From NCBI GenBank assembly GCA_016789605.1, contig JAEUQO010000202.1, positions 21,339-85,338 on the forward strand: a DNA stretch of 64,000 bases, read 5' to 3'. How positions within the stretch are numbered: the first letter of the stretch is position 1; the number at the start of each line of letters is the position of its first letter. Position numbers and translations under genes: made by a program. The notes beneath the pieces are model-generated. The model had not been told where the DNA came from, searched no databases, and was given only the letters and a program-made list of their open reading frames with translations. Positions 47,169 to 55,995 of this stretch are shown one piece after another. The stretch comes from Acidobacteriota bacterium (GTDB lineage Bacteria > Acidobacteriota > Blastocatellia > RBC074).

Positions 47169-47907
47169 GACGCATTGGGTGCCGCCGCCGCCGCATTTGG
47201 GCCTGATTGTTGAAGAGGCGCACGTCTGGCGCGTCGCGCTTGCTGGCGACACGGCGCAAGCAGAGCGTTACTGGCCGACGTTGAGCCGAGACGAACAGCA
47301 ACGGGCAACGCAACTCCATTTCGTCTCGGATCGGCAGCGATTTGTCATCGCCCGCGGCATTTTGCGCGAAATTCTCGGGCGCTATCTGTGCCTTGCTCCC
47401 GCAGACATCGAGTTTGCTTACGAATCACGGGGAAAGCCGCGTTTACCAAAGTGCGCCTCGCTTCGCTTCAACCTGGCGCATTCGCACGAACTCGCGTTGA
47501 TCGTCGTGGCGCGTGAGCGCGAAGTGGGGATTGATGTGGAGCAAATTTGTGCCGCGATAGAAGCGCAGACGCTGTCGGCGCAGTTTTTTGCGCCGACAGA
47601 GGTGCAGGCGCTTGACGCATTGCCTGTGACTGAGCGACTGCCAGCCTTCTTTCGTTGTTGGACGCGCAAAGAAGCTTATCTCAAGGCAATCGGGGCAGGG
47701 CTTTTCAAGCCGCTCGACCAGTTTGCCGTATCTCTTGCGCCGGGCCAGGCAGCCGCGTTGTTAGAGGTCAAATGGAGCGAAGCTGAAACACAGCGCTGGT
47801 CGCTCTGGCATCTCGATGTCGGGCCGCATTACGCGGCTGCGCTCGCGGTTGAAGGCAGGCTCGCCCGGCTGTGTTGTTGGCAATGGACGCACGCCACAAC
47901 CGACTGA
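47161..47907 (+). CDS. Sfp-type 4'-phosphopantetheinyl transferase
   Basis: The protein has 248 residues and starts at ATG 47161 inside the end of the thioesterase gene. Sfp-family blocks are visible: RFVIARGILREILGRYL, SRGKPRLP, RFNLAHSHELALI, VGIDVEQI for metal binding, and FFRCWTRKEAYLKAIGAGL. It converts the carrier domains of this cluster from apo to holo form. It is the last gene in the overlapping biosynthetic series. Confidence 0.94.
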   Translation: MFETHWVPPPPHLGLIVEEAHVWRVALAGDTAQAERYWPTLSRDEQQRATQLHFVSDRQRFVIARGILREILGRYLCLAPADIEFAYESRGKPRLPKCASLRFNLAHSHELALIVVAREREVGIDVEQICAAIEAQTLSAQFFAPTEVQALDALPVTERLPAFFRCWTRKEAYLKAIGAGLFKPLDQFAVSLAPGQAAALLEVKWSEAETQRWSLWHLDVGPHYAAALAVEGRLARLCCWQWTHATTD

Positions 47908-48130
47908 TTCGTGCGGCTGTATACCTGTTATTTCCAAACTGGCCGAGGGCGAAAGTGTTGACCGCTCACCCTGGTAAAAATGCTGCTGGGCGGTTCTCTG
48001 AAACTGCTGGTTGAAATTGGCTCGTCCGCCGCCTTCCCGGCATGAATAAAGTCGGTTTCAACGTCAACTTCTCACGCGGCGGTTTTTCGGCGTTTATCAA
48101 TCCTCGGTCAGAGAACAAGCAGAAAGCTCG

Positions 48131-49570
48131 ATGATTAAGGTTATTGCTCGCAAAGAACTATTGGAATTGTGGCGCGATGGGCGATTTCGCTGGGCGGCGG
48201 GGACGATTGTGTTGTTGCTGCTGATTTCACTTGGCAGCGGCTGGCGACACTATCGGCGCGTCAGTACGGAACATCAGGCCGTTCGGCAAAGCGAGCGGGC
48301 CCGCTGGCTCAATCAGGGCGCGCATCACCCGCACACCGCAGCTCATTACGGCACCTATGTGTTCAAACCGTTGCAACCGTTGTCGGTCGTGGATTCAGGC
48401 ATCACGCCTTACGTTGGCGTAACGGCACACCTGGAAGCGCATCAACGCAATATCTTTCAGTACAAACCGGCGGAAGACGCGCCCGCCGTGCGCCGCTTTG
48501 GTGAACTGACGGCGGCGATGACTTTGCAAATGCTTATTCCATTGTTGCTCATCCTGCTTCTTTTTACGGCGTTTGTCGGCGAACGCGAACAGGGAACGTT
48601 GCGGTTGCTGCTCAGCCTTGGGGTGGCGCGGCGCGACATTGCGCTGGGGAAAATTGCCGGACTGATCTTGCCGCTGTTATTGCTGTTGTTGCCGGTTTCC
48701 GCGTTGGGGGCGGTGGCGTTGTGGCTGAATTCAGGCGCTTTGACGATGGGGTTGAGTTGGGGACGGTTGGCGGTGATGTTGTTGGGCTATCTGGCCTATT
48801 TCGGTATTGTCATGGGGCTGACCCTGGGCGTTTCGGCCTGGGCCAACTCCACACGACAGGCTTTGGTTGTGTTGCTCGGATTTTGGTTTGTTAACTGCCT
48901 GGCGGCTCCGCAAGCGGTGACTGACCTGGCGGCCTATTTGTCTCCGACGCCGTCATCCTTGGAGTTTGTCTCGGCGTTGCGCGCCGAGTTACAGCAACAG
49001 AAACAAATTGGTGAATTGACCGCCGAGCACCGCGCGCGACTGATCAAGGAATATGGCGTGAAATCTGCCGACGAATTGCCGCTCAGCCCCGATGGCCTGG
49101 CCTTGGTGGAAAACGAAGAGGTCGGCGACCGCATTCAGGAGCGTCATTTCAAGGAATTGTGGGACATTTATGAACGGCAGGATCGCTTTTATCAGGCAGG
49201 TTCATTGTTGGCTCCGATGCTGGCCGTGCAATCGCTTTCCATGGGGCTGGCGGGAACAGACCTGCCACAGCAGCGCCATTTTGTCGAAGCCGCCGAAATG
49301 TATCGGCAAGACCTCGTGCAAAGTCTGAATCGTTATGTGGTGGATCACGACACCGTCGCCAATCGCACACAGCATCCTTATGTCAAAAGCCTGAAAATCT
49401 TTCTTGCCGATCAGGGCCTTTGGGCACGGGCAAAACCGTTCGAATACAACCCGCCGGGGCTTTTCTGGGTGTTGCGGCGGCGCTGGGTCAACCTTGCGCT
49501 GTTGTTGTTTTGGTTGGTCAGCGTAACCTGGCTGGCGCGGCGCGCCATCGCACGCGTGGAAATGAGTTAG
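48131..49570 (+). CDS. ABC-2 type permease, DUF3526-like (first of a pair)
   Basis: The protein has 479 residues. One membrane helix is at about 20-37 (FRWAAGTIVLLLLISLGSG). A periplasmic segment of about 90 residues follows, then a block of four or five helices (LIPLLLILLLFTAFVGE, ILPLLLLLLPVSALGAVAL, LLGYLAYFGIVMGLTLG, LVVLLGFWFVNCLA). A second large soluble loop and a final helix (LALLLFWLVSVTWLA) complete it. FTAFVGEREQGTLRLLLSLGV is the ABC-2 hallmark. No ATPase is in the window, so the pair needs a partner encoded elsewhere. The gene is 223 bases after the PPTase; that gap contains nothing recognisable. A role in exporting the lipopeptide is possible only by position. Confidence 0.85.
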   Translation: MIKVIARKELLELWRDGRFRWAAGTIVLLLLISLGSGWRHYRRVSTEHQAVRQSERARWLNQGAHHPHTAAHYGTYVFKPLQPLSVVDSGITPYVGVTAHLEAHQRNIFQYKPAEDAPAVRRFGELTAAMTLQMLIPLLLILLLFTAFVGEREQGTLRLLLSLGVARRDIALGKIAGLILPLLLLLLPVSALGAVALWLNSGALTMGLSWGRLAVMLLGYLAYFGIVMGLTLGVSAWANSTRQALVVLLGFWFVNCLAAPQAVTDLAAYLSPTPSSLEFVSALRAELQQQKQIGELTAEHRARLIKEYGVKSADELPLSPDGLALVENEEVGDRIQERHFKELWDIYERQDRFYQAGSLLAPMLAVQSLSMGLAGTDLPQQRHFVEAAEMYRQDLVQSLNRYVVDHDTVANRTQHPYVKSLKIFLADQGLWARAKPFEYNPPGLFWVLRRRWVNLALLLFWLVSVTWLARRAIARVEMS

Positions 49571-49576
49571 CTGCAC

Positions 49577-51019
49577 ATGTTGAAGGTCATCATTAGACAC
49601 GAGTGGCGATTGTTGCAGGCCGACCGCACGGCCTGGTTGGTTATTTTTCTATTCGCTTTGCTGATCGGATACGCTTTTTTGAACGGCAGCGTCTGGGCGC
49701 GCAAACAACAAGCGGGCATTACGCAGTATCTGGTGAAAAGCGAAGCGCAGCTCAATTCTTACCGACAGCAGGCGGCAGAAATTGAAGCCCGCATCGTGCG
49801 CGGCGAGGTGAAAGAAGGAAGAATCCCCAGCGCCCCTCGTCATCCCTATCAAATCTCCACCTTTGCCGGCTTGAGCGCAACCTTGCCGCTCGCGCCGCTG
49901 GCTCCGTTGGTGGTGGGTGAAGGTGATTTGTATCCGTCGGCCTATCGAGTCGGGTTGCAGGCAGAAACCGAAGAGCAAATTGAAAACCCGCTCAAGTTGC
50001 TGGTGGGGCGTTTTGATCTTGCCTATGTGATGTTGTTTCTTTATCCGCTGCTGATTTGCGCGCTCAGTTTCAATTTGTTGGCAGCGGAACGGGAAGACGG
50101 CACTTTGGGATTGTTGCTTGCGCAACCGTTGCGGTTGCGCACTTTGGTCGTGGGCAAGGTGGCAATCCGTGCGCTGTTGGTTTTCGGCGCCGTCATCGCG
50201 TTTTCGCTGCTTGGTGTTTGTTTTAGCCCGCTACGGCTAACCAGTGGCGATGTTTGGGGGCGCTTGCTGGTTTGGTTGGCCGCCGTATTGGGATACGGCC
50301 TGTTTTGGTTCAGTCTTGCGCTGATGGTGAATGCGCTAGGTCGCAGCGCGGCCACGAATGCGTTGGCGTTGGCGGCTTGCTGGTTGATTTTGTTGATTAT
50401 CACGCCCGCGCTGGTCGGATTAAGCGCTGCGGCGCTTTACCCAATGCCCTCGCGTGCAGAGCTGATTGATGCTCGTCGCATCGTTACCGAGCAGGTCAAA
50501 CAAATTCCGGAAGATGAGGCGCGCGCGCGCTTTTTCGCTGCTCACCCGGAATACCCGCCCGATGGAGCTTATACCGAAACCGGCAAAGCTCGCATCCTGT
50601 TTGCCGCGCGCAATGAACAGATCAAACAGCGCGTAGACGAGGTCGAGGCTCGTTTCGAGGCCGAGTTGCAGCGTCAGCAGCAATTGATTGCCCGCGTGCG
50701 GTTTCTTTCGCCCGCCATCCTATTGCAGGAAATCTTGTTTGCCAGCGGCGGCGGTGACCGAGAGCGCCACAAACATTTTCTGGCGCAACGAAACTTGTAT
50801 GCCCAACAGTGGGATCAGTTTTTCTATCCGCGCATTTTTACCGAAACCGCACTCACCACTGATGACTTCGATCGCATTCCTCGCTTCGCGTATCGCGAAG
50901 AACCGTTGCGGCACATTTTGGTGCGGTTTCGCGGTTCGTTCATAGGGCTTTGGGGGTTGGCTCTGCTTTGTGGCCTGACCGGCTTAAAGCTCCTGCGCCG
51001 ATTTTCACCAGTTGGATGA
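49577..51019 (+). CDS. ABC-2 type permease, DUF3526-like (second of a pair)
   Basis: The protein has 480 residues with the same layout as its upstream neighbour 6 bases away: an N-terminal helix (LVIFLFALLIGYAFL), a soluble segment, a helix block (MLFLYPLLICALSFNLLAAEREDGTLGLLLAQPL), a charged soluble loop near 290-390, and a last helix (LWGLALLCGLTGLKLL). The two are probably an obligate pair forming one membrane channel. The 219 bases to the next gene show no hairpin I could support. Confidence 0.85.
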   Translation: MLKVIIRHEWRLLQADRTAWLVIFLFALLIGYAFLNGSVWARKQQAGITQYLVKSEAQLNSYRQQAAEIEARIVRGEVKEGRIPSAPRHPYQISTFAGLSATLPLAPLAPLVVGEGDLYPSAYRVGLQAETEEQIENPLKLLVGRFDLAYVMLFLYPLLICALSFNLLAAEREDGTLGLLLAQPLRLRTLVVGKVAIRALLVFGAVIAFSLLGVCFSPLRLTSGDVWGRLLVWLAAVLGYGLFWFSLALMVNALGRSAATNALALAACWLILLIITPALVGLSAAALYPMPSRAELIDARRIVTEQVKQIPEDEARARFFAAHPEYPPDGAYTETGKARILFAARNEQIKQRVDEVEARFEAELQRQQQLIARVRFLSPAILLQEILFASGGGDRERHKHFLAQRNLYAQQWDQFFYPRIFTETALTTDDFDRIPRFAYREEPLRHILVRFRGSFIGLWGLALLCGLTGLKLLRRFSPVG

Positions 51020-51238
51020 TGTCGGAAACGCGACGCCTTATTTTCAATTTCGCCCCGGCGCGATGATGTTGATTCAAGGGAGCCGCCGTTTTTCAGCCAA
51101 TCGCGACAGCCTCTGACCTGCCTGGAAAAGCAAAAAAGTCGTCACTGCCTGATACCGATTTCGGCGCGAACTCGCTTGCGTGAGTGAAGGCGAGGGAAAT
51201 CGCTGACAGGAGATAAAAGATCAGGGAGGACGACGACA

Positions 51239-52627
51239 ATGTTCCGCAAGAATGACAAGCAAATTGGTGCACAGAAGTTCAATCGCATTCAACGGTATAG
51301 CGCTTCGCTGTTGCGAGTGGTTTTTTGGCTTGGCGCGTTGGTCACAATGGCCTTGGCCACGCCGACAAACGGCACTGTGCAAGCTGTGAACAACAACCTG
51401 GCGTTGAGCGCGACCAACGGCAACAAAATCGTGGTTGCCCCAAACAACTCTTTGCATAGCGTGTATGCCGAAAACGGCCAGATCAAATATACGGCTTCGG
51501 CGGACGGAACGAAGTGGACGTTTCCCCTGGTGATTTCGTTGGGCAGCAGCGCGACCAACCCGACCATCGCGGTGGCCAGCAAGAACGGCAAAGTGATTGT
51601 TGGCGTCGCGTATGTGGATGGCGTGGCCAAGGCTCCGTTTTACACCTATACGGTAATGGGTTCTGGTTTCTGGATTCAGCCGGTATTGGTTGCGGGTGAT
51701 AGCGGGTTAGCGGCGACAGAACCGTCAATGGTGGGATATGGCGAGAATATGCATTTAGCGTGGAACGGTTCTGGCGTGACGTTGCATTACGCCGGGTTTG
51801 CCGCCGATGCGACGGCCAATCCGATTCTGCCTGTTAGTGAAGATGTGCGCGTTTTGTTTCTGGGGCTGGGGCCTGGATATAGTTTTGCGTTGCCTTCGGT
51901 TGCGGTTAGCAAAACCAGCGCGTCAGACAATACGCCGCTTGTGCGCATTGCCTACTGGCAATATTGCAACAATTACGGCACGTCGTTTCCGCCATTTATC
52001 AACGTAGAAGTCGCGACCCGGCCTGCCGGGCAAGAAATTGAATGGCCGTGGAAAAGCGTCATGAGTTACGGCGTATACCTGGATGGCTCCGCGAGTTTCA
52101 TCGGCAACAATCTGAGGCTGACGGCGCTTTCAATGGCAGCCAATGCGACGACGGGGGATTTTTACGTGGCGCTTTCCTATCAATGGCGTAAGTGGACGAA
52201 CAACGCCAACCTGTCGAGCACAGAGCTTTATTTTCAGAACGCCTGGACTGGAAACGGTTCCTGGCAAAAAGAAACACTGTTGTCGAAAGCGACGCAGATT
52301 GATGTGACCAGTACGAATGGCACGATGCGCCGGGTGCGCATCGCTGTGAGCGAAGTGGACAGCAACGGTTGGGGGGCAACGTGGTTTCGCACGGCGCAAC
52401 ACCAGGGCGGGTTGACGTGGTTACAGTTGCCGGTAGCGATGGGAACGCAAGGGCGAGACCCACAGGCGCTATTTTGGTCGCGGCTTTGTTTTGAGGGCGT
52501 GCGTGCAACCGTAGGCAAGTGGCGGGAAAACTACATTTTTTATACTGGCTATGACAGCAATAGCACGCCCAATCAGAAAATCACCCTGGGCAGTGAAGAA
52601 GGATGTTGTCTCTGTGATGCGACTTAG
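51239..52627 (+). CDS. Exported protein of unknown function, sialidase-like repeats possible
   Basis: The protein has 462 residues and starts at ATG 51239 behind GGGAGG. A basic N-terminus and a hydrophobic stretch (LLRVVFWLGALVTMALA) suggest export. The mature part is rich in Ser, Thr, Asn, Gly and Trp, with repeated beta-strand patterns of 50-60 residues, for example SVYAENGQIKYTASADGTKW and VGYGENMHLAWNGSGVTLHY. Degenerate Asp-box-like pieces (SADGTKW) hint at a beta-propeller, but I do not recognise a family or catalytic residues. The C-terminus has an unusual EEGCCLCDAT. It is a single gene ended by a strong hairpin. Confidence 0.75.
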   Translation: MFRKNDKQIGAQKFNRIQRYSASLLRVVFWLGALVTMALATPTNGTVQAVNNNLALSATNGNKIVVAPNNSLHSVYAENGQIKYTASADGTKWTFPLVISLGSSATNPTIAVASKNGKVIVGVAYVDGVAKAPFYTYTVMGSGFWIQPVLVAGDSGLAATEPSMVGYGENMHLAWNGSGVTLHYAGFAADATANPILPVSEDVRVLFLGLGPGYSFALPSVAVSKTSASDNTPLVRIAYWQYCNNYGTSFPPFINVEVATRPAGQEIEWPWKSVMSYGVYLDGSASFIGNNLRLTALSMAANATTGDFYVALSYQWRKWTNNANLSSTELYFQNAWTGNGSWQKETLLSKATQIDVTSTNGTMRRVRIAVSEVDSNGWGATWFRTAQHQGGLTWLQLPVAMGTQGRDPQALFWSRLCFEGVRATVGKWRENYIFYTGYDSNSTPNQKITLGSEEGCCLCDAT

Positions 52628-52646
52628 GCAGTTGTCAGCATCCGAA

Positions 52647-52693
52647 AAACAGTTGCGGTCGCACTTGGCAATCAAGTGCGACCGCAACTGTTT
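52647..52693. terminator. Perfect 21-bp hairpin between convergent genes
   Basis: The arms AAACAGTTGCGGTCGCACTTG (52647-52667) and its exact reverse complement (52673-52693) flank a 5-base loop. The A and T ends make it work as an intrinsic terminator in both directions, serving the exported protein (plus) and the GH19-like gene (minus). Confidence 0.85.
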
Positions 52694-52718
52694 GGATATT
52701 GTTTGAACGAGTTTGGGG

Positions 52719-53750
52719 TTAGCGTGTTTTCTTGCTCGCCGGTTTCTTGGCGGCTTTGGGGGCAACTTTCTTGCTCGCTTTTTTCGCTGCTTTGACAGGA
52801 GCTTTTTTCACTGGGGCAGCTTTCTTTGGAGCCGCCTTCTTGGGCGCAGCTTTTTTCGGAGCCGCTTTCACTGATTTCTTGGTAGCCTTTGTGGCTGTCT
52901 TTTTCGCAGCCTTCTTGGCTGTCTTGGCGGCTTTCTTAGGCGCAGCCTTTTTCACGGCTTTTTGGGCTGGTTTTTGGGGAGCGGCTTTTACCGTTTTCTT
53001 GCCTGCAGGTTTGGTCGCTTTTTTCTTTGCCGGTTTCTTTTTCGTTACGGGAGCCGTTTCAGCCGTGCTCAGTGCGTCAGAGATGGTTTCCCAACCTCTG
53101 GGCAAAATATTGGTCTCTGCGGCTGCGACAGCTGACAATTCGACGGCAGGCGTCGCAATGGCTTCGGGGGCTGCTCCGCGTGAAATGCCGCGGGCCGGGC
53201 CACGTGTGCCGAGTACTGCTTTGGCACGCTCATAATATTTCTGACGGCTGGGCAATCCGTTTGTGCCGCCGTTGATGCGTTTGGTGATTTTGATGAAATC
53301 CTGAATATCTGCCAGTTCATTCAGACCGTTGGTTTTCCAGAACAGACCAGCCAGCGCAAACGCAATTTGCGGTGTGGCGGCCAAATCGGGGTTTTCAACC
53401 AAATCCACGCCGAGCATATCGCCATAGCGCTGGTAATTGGCTCGCCCTGTAATCTGAATCGGTCCGCGTCCTTTGAAGCGTGCGCCGTCGCCAGGTTCGG
53501 TGTTGCCCAAATTGGTGGCCACTGTGCTGGGTGGTTCGTATTTCAGCTGTTGCGCCGTTGGCCCCCAGATTTCTTGCATGAATTTGAACTCACCGGATTC
53601 GTGGGCCAGTTGCGCCACAAACGCCGCCGCCCGCAATGGGGTGTCAATTTCAAACTTGTCCATGGTCGAATTCAAAAACGGCAGGTACATATCCAGCTTG
53701 TCAGAAGATATTGAGGGCATGATTTGGCGAAGTTGGTCAGCGCTGAGCAT
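52719..53750 (-). CDS. GH19-like (chitinase/lysozyme) protein with a histone H1-like Lys/Ala/Pro tail
   Basis: The protein has 343 residues. Residues 1-170 resemble glycoside hydrolase family 19 endolysins: RAAAFVAQLAHESGEF with the expected catalytic Glu, RFKGRGPIQITGRANYQRYG, and TKRINGGTNG. A linker of about 50 residues follows. The last 105 or so residues are a low-complexity repeat of KKAAPKK/AAKKA type, like histone H1 or bacterial DNA-binding tails. There is no signal peptide. The start at 53750 is fixed by AAGGAGG nine bases upstream; the longer frame to 53921 runs into the tRNA and is rejected. It could cleave peptidoglycan or chitin. The basic tail may bind DNA, cell-wall polymers or LPS. 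Confidence 0.85.
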   Translation of the reverse strand: MLSADQLRQIMPSISSDKLDMYLPFLNSTMDKFEIDTPLRAAAFVAQLAHESGEFKFMQEIWGPTAQQLKYEPPSTVATNLGNTEPGDGARFKGRGPIQITGRANYQRYGDMLGVDLVENPDLAATPQIAFALAGLFWKTNGLNELADIQDFIKITKRINGGTNGLPSRQKYYERAKAVLGTRGPARGISRGAAPEAIATPAVELSAVAAAETNILPRGWETISDALSTAETAPVTKKKPAKKKATKPAGKKTVKAAPQKPAQKAVKKAAPKKAAKTAKKAAKKTATKATKKSVKAAPKKAAPKKAAPKKAAPVKKAPVKAAKKASKKVAPKAAKKPASKKTR

Positions 53751-53759
53751 GGTGGATAT

Positions 53760-53766
53760 CCTCCTT
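53760..53766 (-). promoter_or_regulatory. Ribosome binding site of the GH19-like gene
   Basis: AAGGAGG on the minus strand, 9 bases before ATG 53750, shortens the longest possible frame by 57 codons. Confidence 0.8.
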
Positions 53767-53851
53767 GGATTTGGGTGGCTTGTGGAAGTTTCAGAGTAAC
53801 CTGAAGTACATCTGTGTAGGGCGCTCGTTTGCGAATTTAAATGGCTGGCAA

Positions 53852-53889
53852 AAAACTGAAAGGCCACCATACGGTGACCTTTCAGTTTT
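53852..53889 (-). terminator. Intrinsic terminator after tRNA-Lys
   Basis: On the minus strand, a 17-bp stem with one G-U pair and a 4-base loop (arms 53873-53889 and 53852-53868) is followed by a T-run. It begins 9 bases after the tRNA 3' end. Confidence 0.8.
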
Positions 53890-53897
53890 GTCTGGGA

Positions 53898-53970
<73 letters not shown>

Positions 53971-54071
53971 AGATGAAAACAGCTTCAAAGGACTTCGTCT
54001 AAAAGGAAGCCGCAATATTACTCACCCGAGCGGGAAGCGTCAACAGCTTGATTCTGAAAATTTGCATTCTC

Positions 54072-54111
54072 ACAAAAAAGAAGGAGGCAGAGAATTTTCT
54101 CTGCCTCCTTC
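54072..54111 (-). terminator. Intrinsic terminator of the zinc-ribbon/TonB gene
   Basis: On the minus strand, a perfect 15-bp stem (arms 54097-54111 and 54080-54094) with a tiny loop is followed by six T, starting about 28 bases after the stop codon. Confidence 0.9.
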
Positions 54112-54138
54112 CCGCTGAAATGTGTTGTTTGTTTAGCT

Positions 54139-55995
54139 TTAGTAGAGCGTGAAATTGAACTCAATTTGGCCGCGGACGCTAACCGGCTGGCCATTTTTCA
54201 TCGCTGGTTGGAAGCGGATGCGTTTGGCGGCTTCGATAGCGCTTTCGCTCAAGCCATCAGGCAAACCGCGTACAACGCGGATATCACCGATGTGACCATC
54301 TGCGTAATAAACCAAACTCAACACGACCGTGCCCTGTACTTTGTTTGTACGAGCTTCTTCGGTGTATTTGGCGCGTTCTTTGTAAAGAATCGTTGGGCGC
54401 AAACTGGCCGTCATCGGCTGGACGCTGGCACCACCGCCAAGCCCCATATCACCACCGCCTGTGTTACCACCACGTCCGGGACCAGCGCCGCCACCTTCAC
54501 CGCTGCCAACCCCTGTGCCTGAGCCTCTACCAATACCGGCACCGCTGCCCGGTCCGCTCGAAGGCGGGGCCGGAACACCTGTGGGATCGCCAATAGGGCC
54601 TTTCATTGTCGGCAGCGCTTTGGGATCACCGTAAATTGTTGAAGCCACAACCAAAGTTGGGTTCTTGATCTTCGGCGGCTCCGGATCTGGTGGAATAATC
54701 TGCGGTGTTAATGCCATTTGTGGCGGAACGCCCTTGCTTGGCGGAGTCGGTTGATTGCGACCGCCGCCGCCGCCGCCAGAAGCAGGCTTGGCTTGGGCTT
54801 TGCTGCCGCCAATTTGTTTCTGCTTGGCTTTGGCCGATTCAGGCAGTTTGGTATCAATGCGCGCAATTTCTGTAAGCGTCTGATCGCTCAGCTCTTCCTG
54901 TTTTTCCTCTTCCGGTGGCACACACCGTCCGGGGAATACGCGGCAATAGAAGTTGTAATTTGATAGCAGCACCGCGAGCAACAACACCGCCGCTAGCGGA
55001 CCCCAGTTGAATATTTCCAGGGCGATTTTGGGCGCTGCCAGCGCATTTTTAGTGCGGCTGATCAGTTTGTAGAGCAAAAAGCCGCGCGTCAGGTAACACG
55101 CTGTCAGATACACGCCAAAACCAATGAAGAAGGCGTTGATCATCCAGCCGTTAACCTGTTTGACAGAAGAAATTGCCTGCGACACAAAGTAGATCGTGAC
55201 ATAGCCCACCAAGGCCATTTCCGACCCCGCCAGCAAGGCGTTTCGGCGAAACCGATTGCTGCCTTCGCCGCGCACGAACTCAACCACGAACTGGCGCGGA
55301 TTTTGGCGAAATTCCTGAAATGCCGCTCCCAATTCGCGGCCCACGCGCGAACTCAGCGATTCTTCTGCCAACAAAAATTGGAAGTCGCCCGAACCTTGGT
55401 ATTTTGGCCCGCGTTTGAATATCTCGCCGATGTTTTGCAAACCTTCGCTCAAGCGCGAGAGCAAGCCGCCTTGTTCAGGTATGGAAAAGCTCAGACTCGG
55501 TTCCGCAATTGCCTTAGGCGCTGCGGCTTTGGCAGGAGGAGCTGGCGCAGGTTGCGACGCGCCATTAGTCGGCGCGGCAGCCCGATTTTGTGCAAATGGT
55601 TTGGCTTCTTGTTTGACCGGCTCTGACTTGATAGGGGCGCTCGCAGGCGGCACGGAAGGCGCTTTCGGCGCTTGCTTCACGGCTTCTTGTTTGACCGGTT
55701 CTGGCGCTGCTTGAATAACTTCAGCCTGGCGATACGGGAGCGGCTTGGGCGCTTCCTTGAGATTGACCTCAGGCAAGACTGTGGTGATGCGAGCTGCGGC
55801 GTCTTCTTGTGGAAATGGATTGGTGATCGGAACGACTTCGACAGCCGGCGCCTCGAAACTTTCTGCCACAGGCGTCGCCGCTAGCGGTCTCGTACGCCGC
55901 AGAAATTCATCTTGCGTGAGCAGAAGTTCAGTGTCATTCGGGCAATACTGAAAGCCGTTCGGAAATTGTTGCTGACATGTCGGGCAGATTTTCAT
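54139..55995 (-). CDS. Zinc-ribbon and TonB C-terminal domain protein
   Basis: The protein has 618 residues. The N-terminus is a short zinc-ribbon-like CPTC...YCPND motif. A long Pro/Ala/Glu-rich region (about 40-170) follows, then three membrane helices (about 265-285, 290-320 and 345-365: MALVGYVTIYFVSQAISS, INAFFIGFGVYLTACYL, GPLAAVLLLAVLLSNY). A Gly/Ser/Pro-rich linker (GSGAGIGRGSGTGVGSG) leads to a TonB C-terminal domain (about 530-618: RPTILYKERAKYTEEART, GTVVLSLVYYADG, AIEAAKRIRFQPA, FNFTLY). It probably transmits proton-motive force to outer-membrane receptors, or is a TonB-like structural protein. No ExbB/ExbD genes are next to it. It is monocistronic, with its own terminator. Confidence 0.86.
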   Translation of the reverse strand: MKICPTCQQQFPNGFQYCPNDTELLLTQDEFLRRTRPLAATPVAESFEAPAVEVVPITNPFPQEDAAARITTVLPEVNLKEAPKPLPYRQAEVIQAAPEPVKQEAVKQAPKAPSVPPASAPIKSEPVKQEAKPFAQNRAAAPTNGASQPAPAPPAKAAAPKAIAEPSLSFSIPEQGGLLSRLSEGLQNIGEIFKRGPKYQGSGDFQFLLAEESLSSRVGRELGAAFQEFRQNPRQFVVEFVRGEGSNRFRRNALLAGSEMALVGYVTIYFVSQAISSVKQVNGWMINAFFIGFGVYLTACYLTRGFLLYKLISRTKNALAAPKIALEIFNWGPLAAVLLLAVLLSNYNFYCRVFPGRCVPPEEEKQEELSDQTLTEIARIDTKLPESAKAKQKQIGGSKAQAKPASGGGGGGRNQPTPPSKGVPPQMALTPQIIPPDPEPPKIKNPTLVVASTIYGDPKALPTMKGPIGDPTGVPAPPSSGPGSGAGIGRGSGTGVGSGEGGGAGPGRGGNTGGGDMGLGGGASVQPMTASLRPTILYKERAKYTEEARTNKVQGTVVLSLVYYADGHIGDIRVVRGLPDGLSESAIEAAKRIRFQPAMKNGQPVSVRGQIEFNFTLY

